Assembly (NCBI RefSeq): GCF_900116195.1
Contig: NZ_FOZW01000002.1
Span: forward strand, 186,001-250,000
Reading direction: 5' to 3'
Source of the DNA: Alloyangia pacifica
GTDB taxonomy: Bacteria > Pseudomonadota > Alphaproteobacteria > Rhodobacterales > Rhodobacteraceae
DNA length: 64,000 bases
This document shows, one piece after another, positions 53,247 to 60,948 of the stretch. The notes below the pieces were generated by a model. It saw only the letters and a list, made by a program, of their open reading frames with translations, made no database searches and had not been told where the DNA came from. Position 1 is the first letter of the stretch, and each line of letters opens with the position of its first letter. The translations under genes and the position numbers were made by a program.

Positions 53247-54206
53247 TTGCCCCAATCGCTCACGCCATGGTTCCTGGTGATACAGCGGCTCGGCATTGCC
53301 CTGCTGACGCTGGTCATCGTCTCCTTCGCCGTCTTCTTCGCCACCGAGCTTCTGCCCGGTGACGTCGCCGAGATCCTGCTGGGTCAGGCCGCCACCCCCG
53401 AGGCCGTCGCCGGCCTGCGCGAGGCGATGGGCCTGAACGAGCCCGCGCTGAGCCGCTTCGTCGGCTGGCTGGTCGGGCTGCTGGGCGGCGATCTGGGCAC
53501 CTCCTACGTGAACAAGATGGAAGTGGTGGAGCTGATCTCGGGCCGGCTGGGCAACTCGCTGAAGCTCGCCGGGGTGACGACACTGGTTTCGGTGCCGATC
53601 GCGCTGGCACTCGGCATCGGCGCGGCCATGTGGCGCGGCTCGCTCTTCGACCGGATCGTCTCGGTGCTGACTATCTCGGTGATCTCGGTGCCCGAGTTCA
53701 TGGTGGCGACGCTCGCCGTGCTGATCTTCGCCGTCTGGCTCGGCTGGCTGCCGGCGCTGAGCTACGGCGCCGACGTCAGCTCGCTTTCCGCCATGCTCAA
53801 GGCCTACGCGATGCCGGTGATCACCCTGTCGTTCGTGGTCTCGGCGCAGATGATCCGCATGACCCGTGCCGCGGTGATCGAGACGATCAATACCCCCTAC
53901 GTCGAGATGGCGCTGCTCAAGGGTGCCTCGCGCAAGCGCATGGTGCTGGGCCACGCGCTGCCCAACGCGCTGGGGCCGATCGCCAACGCGGTGGCGCTGT
54001 CGCTGAGCTACCTCGTCGGCGGGGTGATCATCGTCGAGACGATTTTCAACTACCCCGGTGTCGCCAAGCTGATGGTCGATGCGGTCAGCACCCGCGACCT
54101 GCCGCTGATCCAGTCCTGCGCGATGATCTTCTGCGTCAGCTACCTGTCGCTGATCACCCTGGCGGACATGATTGCAATCCTTTCCAACCCGAGGCTGCGT
54201 CGATGA
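53247..54206 (+). CDS. Dipeptide-type ABC permease (DppB-like)
   Basis: A 319-residue six-helix permease. GDVAEILLGQAATPEAVAGL, the periplasmic loop GDLGTSYV, and the EAA-type loop EMALLKGASRKRMVLGHALPN are characteristic. I chose TTG 53247 (MPQSLTPWF) because AAGAGG at 53232-53238 is 8 bases upstream; a GTG at 53238 would overlap that site. It ends in an ATGA overlap with the second permease. Confidence 0.88.
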   Translation: MPQSLTPWFLVIQRLGIALLTLVIVSFAVFFATELLPGDVAEILLGQAATPEAVAGLREAMGLNEPALSRFVGWLVGLLGGDLGTSYVNKMEVVELISGRLGNSLKLAGVTTLVSVPIALALGIGAAMWRGSLFDRIVSVLTISVISVPEFMVATLAVLIFAVWLGWLPALSYGADVSSLSAMLKAYAMPVITLSFVVSAQMIRMTRAAVIETINTPYVEMALLKGASRKRMVLGHALPNALGPIANAVALSLSYLVGGVIIVETIFNYPGVAKLMVDAVSTRDLPLIQSCAMIFCVSYLSLITLADMIAILSNPRLRR

Positions 54207-55069
54207 TGGCTGAAGTTACCACCACCACCGCCAAGGACACGCCGAAGCGCAAGGGGCCGGGCTATCGTTTCAACTGGGTCGGCAAGATCGGCCTCGCGAT
54301 CATCCTGTTCTGGGCCGTGGTCGCCGTCGTCGGGCCGTGGCTGGCGCCGCACCCGCCCGGAGAAATCGTCGACTGGGACTACTTCGGCCCGGTGACCAAG
54401 GATTTCTGGATGGGCACCGACTACCTCGGGCGCGACATTTTCTCGCGCATCCTGATGGGCGCGCGCTACACCGTCGGCATCGCCCTCGCGGCGGTGACGC
54501 TGGCCTGCACGCTGGGGGTGATCCTCGGCATGGTGGCCGCCGTCGCGGGCGGCTGGTTCGACATGATCCTGTCGCGCCTGCTGGATGCGTTCAACGGCAT
54601 CCCCTCGCTGCTCTTCGGGCTCGTCGTGGTGGCCGCCGTCGGCTCGTCGATCCCGGTGCTGGTGCTGACGCTGGCGGCGATCTACATGCCCGGCGCCTAC
54701 CGCTTCGCCCGGGCGCTGGCGGTCAACGTCAACACGATGGATTTCGTCACCGTGGCCCGCGCCCGCGGCGAGGGCACGCCCTACCTGATCCTGCGCGAGA
54801 TCTTCCCCAACATCCTCGGACCGGTGCTGGCCGATCTGGGTCTGCGCTTCGTGTTCATCGTGCTGGTGCTCTCGGGCCTGTCGTTCCTTGGCCTCGGCGT
54901 GCAGCCGCCCAACGCCGACTGGGGCGCGCTGGTGCGCGAGAACATCGAGGGGCTGAGCCTCGGCGCGCCGGCGGTGATCTTCCCCTCGGTGGCCATCGCC
55001 TCGCTGACCATCTCGGTGAACATGTTCATCGACAACCTGCCCACCAAGATCCGCGACAGGAGCGAATGA
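54203..55069 (+). CDS. Dipeptide-type ABC permease (DppC-like)
   Basis: A 288-residue partner permease. The N-terminal cytoplasmic stretch is followed by a first helix (GKIGLAIILFWAVVAVVGPW), the DppC hallmark GTDYLGRDIFSRILMGARYT, and the EAA loop VARARGEGTPYLILREIFPN. Start ATG 54203 overlaps the preceding stop (ATGA); a second ATG follows at once. It overlaps the ATPase gene by 4 bases. Confidence 0.92.
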   Translation: MMAEVTTTTAKDTPKRKGPGYRFNWVGKIGLAIILFWAVVAVVGPWLAPHPPGEIVDWDYFGPVTKDFWMGTDYLGRDIFSRILMGARYTVGIALAAVTLACTLGVILGMVAAVAGGWFDMILSRLLDAFNGIPSLLFGLVVVAAVGSSIPVLVLTLAAIYMPGAYRFARALAVNVNTMDFVTVARARGEGTPYLILREIFPNILGPVLADLGLRFVFIVLVLSGLSFLGLGVQPPNADWGALVRENIEGLSLGAPAVIFPSVAIASLTISVNMFIDNLPTKIRDRSE

Positions 55070-56733
55070 TGACAAACCCCCTCGTTTCCGTCCGCGACCT
55101 GCGCATCGGCGCGACCACCGACGCCGGCCGCAAGGTCGAGATCATCAAGGGCGTCAGCTTCGACATCGAACCGGGCGAGATCGTCGCGCTGATCGGAGAG
55201 AGCGGCTCGGGCAAGACCACCATCGCGCTCTCGCTGATGGGCCACACCCGCACCGGCTGCCGCATCGACGGCGGCAACATCCGCCTCGGCACCTCCGAGA
55301 TCACCGCCATGTCCGAGCGCGCCCGCGCCTCGGTGCGCGGCACAGAGGTCTCCTACGTGCCGCAATCGGCGGCGGCGGCCTTCAACCCCTCCAAGCGGAT
55401 CATGGAGCAGGTGATCGAGATCGCCGCGATCCACGAGCTGATGCCGCGCGCCGAGGCCGAGAAAAAGGCGGTCGAACTCTTCCGCGCACTCGCACTGCCG
55501 GACGCCGAGCACATCGGCCAGCGGTACCCGCACCAGGTGTCGGGCGGGCAACTGCAACGCCTCTCGGCGGCAATGGCGCTGATCGGCGATCCCAAGCTGG
55601 TGATCTTCGACGAGCCCACCACGGCGCTCGACGTGACCACCCAGATCGAGGTGCTGCGCGCCTTCAAGAGCGTCATGCAGAAGGGTGGGATGGCCGGCGT
55701 CTACGTCAGCCACGACCTTGCCGTGGTGGCGCAGATCGCCGACCGCATCATCGTGCTGAGGGGTGGCGAGATCCAGGAAGTCGGCAGCGCCGAGCAGATC
55801 CTGCGCGCGCCCCAGCACCCCTATACGAAACAACTGTTGGCGGCCTTCGAGCCCGTGCCGCACCAGCCTGTCGACCAGCCGGTGCAGGCGGCCAAGCCCA
55901 CCCCCGTGCTCGAGGTCTTCGACCTCTGCGCGGGCTACGGTCCGATGCGCGATGGCGTGCCCTTGGCCAAGATCCTCAAGAACGTGAACTTCAAGCTCGA
56001 GCGCGGCCGCAACCTCGGGGTGATCGGCGAATCCGGTTCCGGCAAGTCGACGCTGGCGCGGGCCATCGCCGGAATCCTGCCCGCCTATCGCGGCGCGGTC
56101 ATGGTCGACGGCAAGGAACTGAAGCCCGATCTGCAGAACCGCTCCAAGGACGACCTGCAGCGCATGCAGATGGTCTTCCAGCTCGCCGACACGGCGCTCA
56201 ACCCGGCGCATTCCATCGGCAGCATCCTCGCCCGCCCGCTGACCTTCTATGAGGGGCTGCGCGGCAAGGCGCGCGAGGCACGGGTGATCGAGCTGCTCGA
56301 CATGGTGCATCTTCCGGCCGCGCTGCGGCACCGTTTGCCGGGCGAGCTCTCGGGCGGCCAGAAGCAGCGGGTGAACCTCGCCCGCGCGCTCGCGGCCAGC
56401 CCCGAGCTGATCCTCTGCGACGAGATCACCTCGGCGCTCGACACGGTGGTGGCGGCGGCGATCCTCGAGCTGCTCAAGGAGCTGCAGCGCGAGCTGGGGC
56501 TGAGCTACATGTTCATCAGTCATGACCTGTCGACGGTCGAGGCGATCTGCGACGACGTGCTGGTGATGTACAAGGGCGAGGTGGTCGAGGCGCTGCCCGC
56601 CGCGCGCATGTCGAGCGAGGCGACGCATCCTTATTCACGGCTGCTGATTTCCTCGGTGCCGCAGCTCGACACGGGCTGGCTGTCGGGGCTGGAACAGGAC
56701 CCCGAGCTTGTGGCGCAATTCGCCAATCGCTGA
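55066..56733 (+). CDS. Fused double ABC ATPase (DppD-DppF type)
   Basis: A 555-residue protein with two complete ATPase domains. Domain 1 has GESGSGKTT, VSGGQLQR and VIFDEPTTALD. Domain 2, from about residue 285, has [17 protein letters not shown] and LILCDEITSALD (Glu of Walker B retained, but with Ile in place of the usual Pro). It replaces the two separate ATPases of most peptide importers. Two adjacent ATGs (55066, 55069) are possible; AGGAG at 55058 suits the second. It ends the importer operon. Confidence 0.92.
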   Translation: MMTNPLVSVRDLRIGATTDAGRKVEIIKGVSFDIEPGEIVALIGESGSGKTTIALSLMGHTRTGCRIDGGNIRLGTSEITAMSERARASVRGTEVSYVPQSAAAAFNPSKRIMEQVIEIAAIHELMPRAEAEKKAVELFRALALPDAEHIGQRYPHQVSGGQLQRLSAAMALIGDPKLVIFDEPTTALDVTTQIEVLRAFKSVMQKGGMAGVYVSHDLAVVAQIADRIIVLRGGEIQEVGSAEQILRAPQHPYTKQLLAAFEPVPHQPVDQPVQAAKPTPVLEVFDLCAGYGPMRDGVPLAKILKNVNFKLERGRNLGVIGESGSGKSTLARAIAGILPAYRGAVMVDGKELKPDLQNRSKDDLQRMQMVFQLADTALNPAHSIGSILARPLTFYEGLRGKAREARVIELLDMVHLPAALRHRLPGELSGGQKQRVNLARALAASPELILCDEITSALDTVVAAAILELLKELQRELGLSYMFISHDLSTVEAICDDVLVMYKGEVVEALPAARMSSEATHPYSRLLISSVPQLDTGWLSGLEQDPELVAQFANR

Positions 56734-56743
56734 GGACAGCGGG

Positions 56744-56767
56744 GTGCGGGCGCCGAGGTGCCCGCAC
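56744..56767. terminator. Hairpin between convergent ABC ATPase and Lrp genes
   Basis: An 8-bp stem GTGCGGGC/GCCCGCAC with an 8-base loop lies between the two convergent stops. No T-run; probably bidirectional. Confidence 0.55.
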
Positions 56768-56775
56768 TGCTCGGC

Positions 56776-57270
56776 TCAGACCTTGTCGGCGAAGAGATGG
56801 GTCAGCGGCATCTGCGTCTTGGAAAACGGCGTCTTCATCACCACGAAGCTGAAGTACTTGTCGATCCCGATGTTGCGGTCGATCAGCCCCTCGACGATCG
56901 TCTGGTAGTCGGAGATCGACGAGGTGACGAATTTCGCCAGGTAGTCGTAGCCACCCGAAACGAGGTGGCACTCGACGCAGCAATCGACCTTCTCCAGAGC
57001 CTCCTGGAAGCGCGCGAAGTCGATCTGGCGGTGGTTGCTCAGCGTGAACTCGGTGAAAACGGTGAGCGTCTCGCCCAGCTTGGCCATGTCGATCTGCGCC
57101 GCGTATCCGGTGATGTAGCCCGCCTTCTGCAGCTTCTTGACCCGCATCAGGCAGGGCGAGGGCGACAGGTGCACGAGGTCCGCAAGCTCGACATTGGTGA
57201 TCCGGCCATTGCGCTGCAACTCGGCGAGAATCTTCAGGTCGATCCGGTCGAGCTTGTAGCTGCTGGTCAT
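56776..57270 (-). CDS. Lrp/AsnC-family regulator
   Basis: A 164-residue feast/famine regulator. The N-terminal helix-turn-helix (LDRIDLKILAELQRNGRITN, LVHLSPSPCLMRVKKLQKAGYI) is followed by the RAM ligand domain (VECHLVSGGYDYLAKFV). Ligands are usually amino acids. It is convergent with the transporter operon and divergent from the FAD oxidoreductase gene, so it probably controls one or both. ATG 57270 gives the usual family length. Confidence 0.9.
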   Translation of the reverse strand: MTSSYKLDRIDLKILAELQRNGRITNVELADLVHLSPSPCLMRVKKLQKAGYITGYAAQIDMAKLGETLTVFTEFTLSNHRQIDFARFQEALEKVDCCVECHLVSGGYDYLAKFVTSSISDYQTIVEGLIDRNIGIDKYFSFVVMKTPFSKTQMPLTHLFADKV

Positions 57271-57356
57271 TCTTCTTGGTCCTCGGAGTCTGCGCGCCGT
57301 ACGCGTCTTGTGAAGGGCAGAGCGGTCCTCAAGTCAACCGTATTCGACAGGAAATG

Positions 57357-57370
57357 CCGTGATCGCACGG
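57357..57370. promoter_or_regulatory. Dyad in the Lrp / FAD oxidoreductase divergent promoter
   Basis: CCGTG-ATCG-CACGG, a perfect 5-bp inverted repeat with a 4-base spacer, lies midway in the 162-base gap between the divergent Lrp and FAD genes, and is a possible operator for the Lrp protein. Short dyads arise by chance in GC-rich DNA, hence low confidence. Confidence 0.3.
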
Positions 57371-57432
57371 TGATCCGGCAGATGCGTCTGGCCGCGCCGT
57401 CGTAGAAGATCCGGGGACTACAGGAGAAGACC

Positions 57433-58758
57433 ATGACCGCCCCCTTGCTGCACATCGACACCCAGACCGAGCTGCCCGAGACCGCCGACTGCGTGGTGAT
57501 CGGCGCCGGCATCGTCGGCACCAGCGCGGCCTACTGGCTGGCGCGCGCGGGCCAGAAGGTGGTGCTGCTGGAAAAGGGTCGGGTCGGGGCCGAACAGTCG
57601 AGCCGCAACTGGGGCTGGTGCCGCCAGCAGAACCGCGACGCGCGCGAGCTGCCGCTCTCGACCCGCAGCCTCGCGCTCTGGGAGGAGATGGCCGAGGACA
57701 TCGGCGAGGACCTCGGGTTCCGACGCTGCGGGCTGTTGTACCTCTCGGATGATCAGGCCGAGATCGACGGCTGGGCGCGTTGGGGCGCCTTCGCCCGTGG
57801 CGAGGGGGTGGACACGCGGATGCTGAGCGCTGCCGAGGCGACGGAGCGTGGCGCGGCCACCGGGAAGGCGTGGAAGGGTGGCGTCTGGTCGCCCACCGAC
57901 GGCACCGCCGATCCCTCGCGCGCGGCACCGCTGATCGCCAGCGGCATTGTCAAGCACGGCGGCGTGGTGCTCCAGAACTGCGCGGCGCGGGGCATCGAGA
58001 CCTCGGGCGGCGCGGTCTCGGCGGTGATCACCGAGAAGGGCACGATCCGCACCAGACAGGTGGTGCTCTCGGGTGGGGCCTGGGCGGCGAGCTTCCTGCA
58101 CCAGTCGGGCATCTTCTTCCCGCAGGCCTCGGTGCGCAGCTCGATCCTGTCGGTGGCCCCCGGTGCCGAAGGTCTGCCGCCGGCCTTGCACACCGCCGCC
58201 GTCTCGATCACCCGCCGCGGCGACGGCGCCTACACGCTGGCCATCTCGGGGCGCAGCAACATCGATCCGACCCCGGGCACGCTGCGCGGCGCGAAACATT
58301 TCCTGCCGATGTTCGCCAAGCGCTGGCGGGCGCTGTCTCCGGGCGGGCTGCAAGCGTGGAAGGCGGGCTTCGAGACCCGCGATATCTGGGCGCTGGACCG
58401 CGAGACCCCGATGGAGCGGGTCCGCATTCTCGACCCCAGGCCGTCGGAAATCCTGATCAACGAAACTCTTACCCGGGCCCGCCGCCTTCTGCCGTCGCTC
58501 GAAAATGTGCCGGTGCAGGCCAAGTGGGCGGGCTATATCGACAGCACCCCCGACGGCGTGCCGGTGATCGACAGCGACATCGGCATCCCGGGTCTGACGC
58601 TGGCCGCGGGCCTCTCGGGACACGGCTTCGGCATCGGGCCGGGCGTGGGGCATCTCGTGGCCGACATGCTGACCGGGCGCGAGCCGATCACCGAGACCGC
58701 GCAGTACCGCCTCGACCGCTTCGAGAGCTCGCAATGGGGCAAGGTGGCGAAATTCTGA
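57433..58758 (+). CDS. FAD-dependent amino-acid oxidoreductase (DAO family)
   Basis: A 441-residue DAO-fold flavoprotein. The ADP-binding VVIGAGIVGTSAAYWLARAG is at about residues 21-40, followed by SSRNWGWCRQQNRDARELP, typical of a D-amino-acid dehydrogenase/opine-oxidase-like subgroup, and a C-terminal LAAGLSGHGFGIGPG. It probably oxidises an amino acid or N-substituted amino acid. ATG 57433 follows CAGGAGAAG. It is divergent from the Lrp gene (likely its regulator) and convergent with a second DAO-type gene, with 2 bases between stops. Confidence 0.87.
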   Translation: MTAPLLHIDTQTELPETADCVVIGAGIVGTSAAYWLARAGQKVVLLEKGRVGAEQSSRNWGWCRQQNRDARELPLSTRSLALWEEMAEDIGEDLGFRRCGLLYLSDDQAEIDGWARWGAFARGEGVDTRMLSAAEATERGAATGKAWKGGVWSPTDGTADPSRAAPLIASGIVKHGGVVLQNCAARGIETSGGAVSAVITEKGTIRTRQVVLSGGAWAASFLHQSGIFFPQASVRSSILSVAPGAEGLPPALHTAAVSITRRGDGAYTLAISGRSNIDPTPGTLRGAKHFLPMFAKRWRALSPGGLQAWKAGFETRDIWALDRETPMERVRILDPRPSEILINETLTRARRLLPSLENVPVQAKWAGYIDSTPDGVPVIDSDIGIPGLTLAAGLSGHGFGIGPGVGHLVADMLTGREPITETAQYRLDRFESSQWGKVAKF

Positions 58759-58760
58759 TC

Positions 58761-59864
58761 TCACGCCGCGAACCGGGTGATCGCCATCGCCGCGATCGGC
58801 GTCTCGCAGGTGCCGGTTGCGATCAGCTCGGCCATGGCATCACCGACGCCGGGGCCGAGCTGGAACCCATGACCGCAGAAGCCGAAGGCGTGGAAGAGGC
58901 CGGGCGTCGTGCCCGAGGCCCCCATCACCGGCAGCATGTCGGCCGTGTAGCCCTCGTTGCCCGACCAGTTCCGGATCACCGCCACATCCGCCAGCGCGGG
59001 GCAAAGGCGGACCACCTTCTGCAGCTGCGTGACCTGCCCGGCGGGATCGTATTTCGCGTAGCCCGAGCCATCCACCGGCACCCGCGTCACGCCGCCGCCG
59101 AAGACCACATTGCCGCGCTCGACTTGCCGCAGGTAGGCGCCGCCGTCGCGCGCCCACATGCCGACCACCGGCAGGATGCGGTGGGGCAGGGGCTCGGTCA
59201 CCCCCATCTGCGGACCGTGCGGCGTCAACGGCACGTCCTCGCCGAACTGGCGGGCAATGGCGCGCCCGCCGGAGCCGGTGCAATTGACCAGCACATCGGC
59301 GCCGAAGCTGCCCTGCGCGGTGTCGACCTCGAAGCCCGCCTCGGTCCGGGTGATCCGCACATCTCCGGCCCGCGCGACGATCTCGGCCCCGGCGCGTGCC
59401 GCGGCTGCGGCGAAGGCCGGGCCGACCAGCCGCGGGTTGGCGCTTCCGTCCTTGGGCGAGAAGCTGGCGCCGATTGCCGTCGGTCCGAGACCGGGAAAGC
59501 GGCGGTGAACCTCGGCGGCCTCGAGGTGCTCGAGCGTAAGGCCCAGCGGGCGGGCGGCCGCGGCGAAGCGCACCATGTCCGCGCGGCCTTCCTCGTCGAA
59601 GATCAGCCGCAGGTGGCCGGTGGCGCGAAACTCCACGTCGCGGCCAAGCAGGTCCTCCGCGCGGGTCCAGAGCGCCAGCGACCGATGCGCCAGCGCCATC
59701 TGCTCCAGCGCCCGTCCGGTGCGGCGGATATTGCCGAAGGAGGCGACGGTGGCCCCCGCGCCGATATACCCGCGTTCGATCAGCCGCACGCGGATGCCGC
59801 GCCGGGCCAGGAAAAAGGCCGTGGCCGTGCCCATCAGCCCGCCGCCGAGAACGATCACCTGCAT
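58761..59864 (-). CDS. FAD-dependent oxidoreductase (DAO family)
   Basis: A 367-residue DAO-family protein. VIVLGGGLMGTATAFFLARRG begins it, then YIGAGATVASFGNIRRTG, and the C-terminal FHAFGFCGHGFQLGPGVG. It resembles glycine/D-amino-acid oxidases; substrate unknown. ATG 59864 has AAAGGA upstream on the minus strand; the longer frame has no family likeness. It is divergent from the LysR gene, with a T-N11-A operator (59939-59956) between them, so it is probably regulated by that LysR protein. Confidence 0.85.
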   Translation of the reverse strand: MQVIVLGGGLMGTATAFFLARRGIRVRLIERGYIGAGATVASFGNIRRTGRALEQMALAHRSLALWTRAEDLLGRDVEFRATGHLRLIFDEEGRADMVRFAAAARPLGLTLEHLEAAEVHRRFPGLGPTAIGASFSPKDGSANPRLVGPAFAAAAARAGAEIVARAGDVRITRTEAGFEVDTAQGSFGADVLVNCTGSGGRAIARQFGEDVPLTPHGPQMGVTEPLPHRILPVVGMWARDGGAYLRQVERGNVVFGGGVTRVPVDGSGYAKYDPAGQVTQLQKVVRLCPALADVAVIRNWSGNEGYTADMLPVMGASGTTPGLFHAFGFCGHGFQLGPGVGDAMAELIATGTCETPIAAMAITRFAA

Positions 59865-59938
59865 CACACATCCTTTCCGTCTGCGCGCAGGAAACCCCGG
59901 CCCGCCCCTTCCGGTCAAAGACGGGAAACGACTAGTGT

Positions 59939-59956
59939 CATAAGCCAGACCTATGG
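59939..59956. promoter_or_regulatory. LysR-type operator, site 1
   Basis: CATAAGCCAGACCTATGG contains the T-N11-A dyad (T59941, A59953) of LysR-type sites and sits between the divergent FAD oxidoreductase and lysR starts, overlapping the lysR ribosome site. Read on the minus strand it matches site 2 (60853-60871) at 16 of 18 positions. Confidence 0.65.
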
Positions 59957-59964
59957 AGCCGCCC

Positions 59965-60858
59965 ATGCGCGCACGTCAGCTTGAAGTCTTCACCGCGGTC
60001 ATGCGCGCCGGCACGGTGACCGAGGCAGCGCGGATGCTGAACATCTCGCAGCCCGCGTTGAGCCAGATCCTGCGCCACACCGAGGACGAACTGGGCTTTG
60101 CGCTCTTCGACCGCGAGAAGGGGCGGCTGCGCCCCACGCCCGAGGCGCAGGAGCTTTATCCCGAGGCGGAGCGGCTGTTCGGCGAGCTCGAAGGGCTGCG
60201 CCGCAAGACCGCCGACCTGAAGCTGGGTCGGGCCGGGCTGGTGCGGGTCGGCTGTTCGACCCCGCCGGCCATGTCGCTGCTTCCAAGGGTCATGGCAGCC
60301 TTTCGCGCGCGGCATCCAGACCTCGCCCTGCGCTGCAACGTCGCCCCGGTGCAGTCGCTGCGTACCATGCTGCGCGAGGGGGACGCGGCGCTGGCGTTGG
60401 CGCTGACCGACCGCATGCCCGACGAGATCGAGGTCGAGGTGCTGGGCCGTACCGGCTTTTGCTGCCTGCTGCCCGAGGGCCACGCGCTGGCCGCGCAGTC
60501 GGCGGTCGGTCTTGCGCAGCTCGGCGAGGAATTCGTGATTTCCTACCGTGCCGCGACCCGGCCCTTCGACGAGCTGGACAAGGCGGCGCGGCGCTCGGGA
60601 CTGCGCTTCGAGCCGCGGCTGGAAATCGACACCTCGATATCGGCGGTGGGCTTCGTGCAGGCGGGCCTCGGCATCGCCGTGGTCGACTCGCTGCTGCCTT
60701 GGGAGCAGTTCGACGGCATTCACATCCGCCCGCTGGAGGACTCGCCCGCCTTGCCGCTGTCGCTGCTGACCCTGCGCGGCAAGTCGCTGTCGCGCGCCGA
60801 AGAGTTGATGCGCGGGCAGATCCGGGCCCTGCTGCCCGCGGGTCTCGCCGCCCCATAG
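59965..60858 (+). CDS. LysR-family transcriptional regulator
   Basis: A 297-residue LTTR. The winged HTH is RARQLEVFTAVMRAGTVTEA followed by ARMLNISQPALSQILRHTEDELG; the effector domain begins near residue 87 (GLVRVGCSTPPAMSLLPRV). I chose ATG 59965 because GGAG at 59955-59958 is 6 bases upstream; an ATG at 59953 overlaps the operator. It lies between the divergent FAD oxidoreductase gene and the hydantoinase operon, both of which carry a matching LysR site. The ligand is probably a hydantoin, cyclic amide or amino acid. Confidence 0.92.
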   Translation: MRARQLEVFTAVMRAGTVTEAARMLNISQPALSQILRHTEDELGFALFDREKGRLRPTPEAQELYPEAERLFGELEGLRRKTADLKLGRAGLVRVGCSTPPAMSLLPRVMAAFRARHPDLALRCNVAPVQSLRTMLREGDAALALALTDRMPDEIEVEVLGRTGFCCLLPEGHALAAQSAVGLAQLGEEFVISYRAATRPFDELDKAARRSGLRFEPRLEIDTSISAVGFVQAGLGIAVVDSLLPWEQFDGIHIRPLEDSPALPLSLLTLRGKSLSRAEELMRGQIRALLPAGLAAP

Positions 60859-60871
60859 GTTGGGCTTATGG
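60853..60871. promoter_or_regulatory. LysR-type operator, site 2
   Basis: CCATAGGTTGGGCTTATGG has a perfect 5-bp dyad and T-N11-A (T60856, A60868). It overlaps the lysR stop codon and lies 78 bases before the hydantoinase subunit A start, and nearly repeats site 1 in the opposite orientation. Confidence 0.65.
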
Positions 60872-60948
60872 CCTGAGCCGTCATCCGACTTGGACCGCCA
60901 CGCCGCGCTCTGCTCGACTGGGACAGAGGCAACAAAAGGCGACGAGCG

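Noticed and set aside
54781-56628. A 615-codon minus-strand frame opposite the fused ABC ATPase
   Set aside because: Shadow of a GC-rich gene; both ATPase domains are intact on the plus strand.
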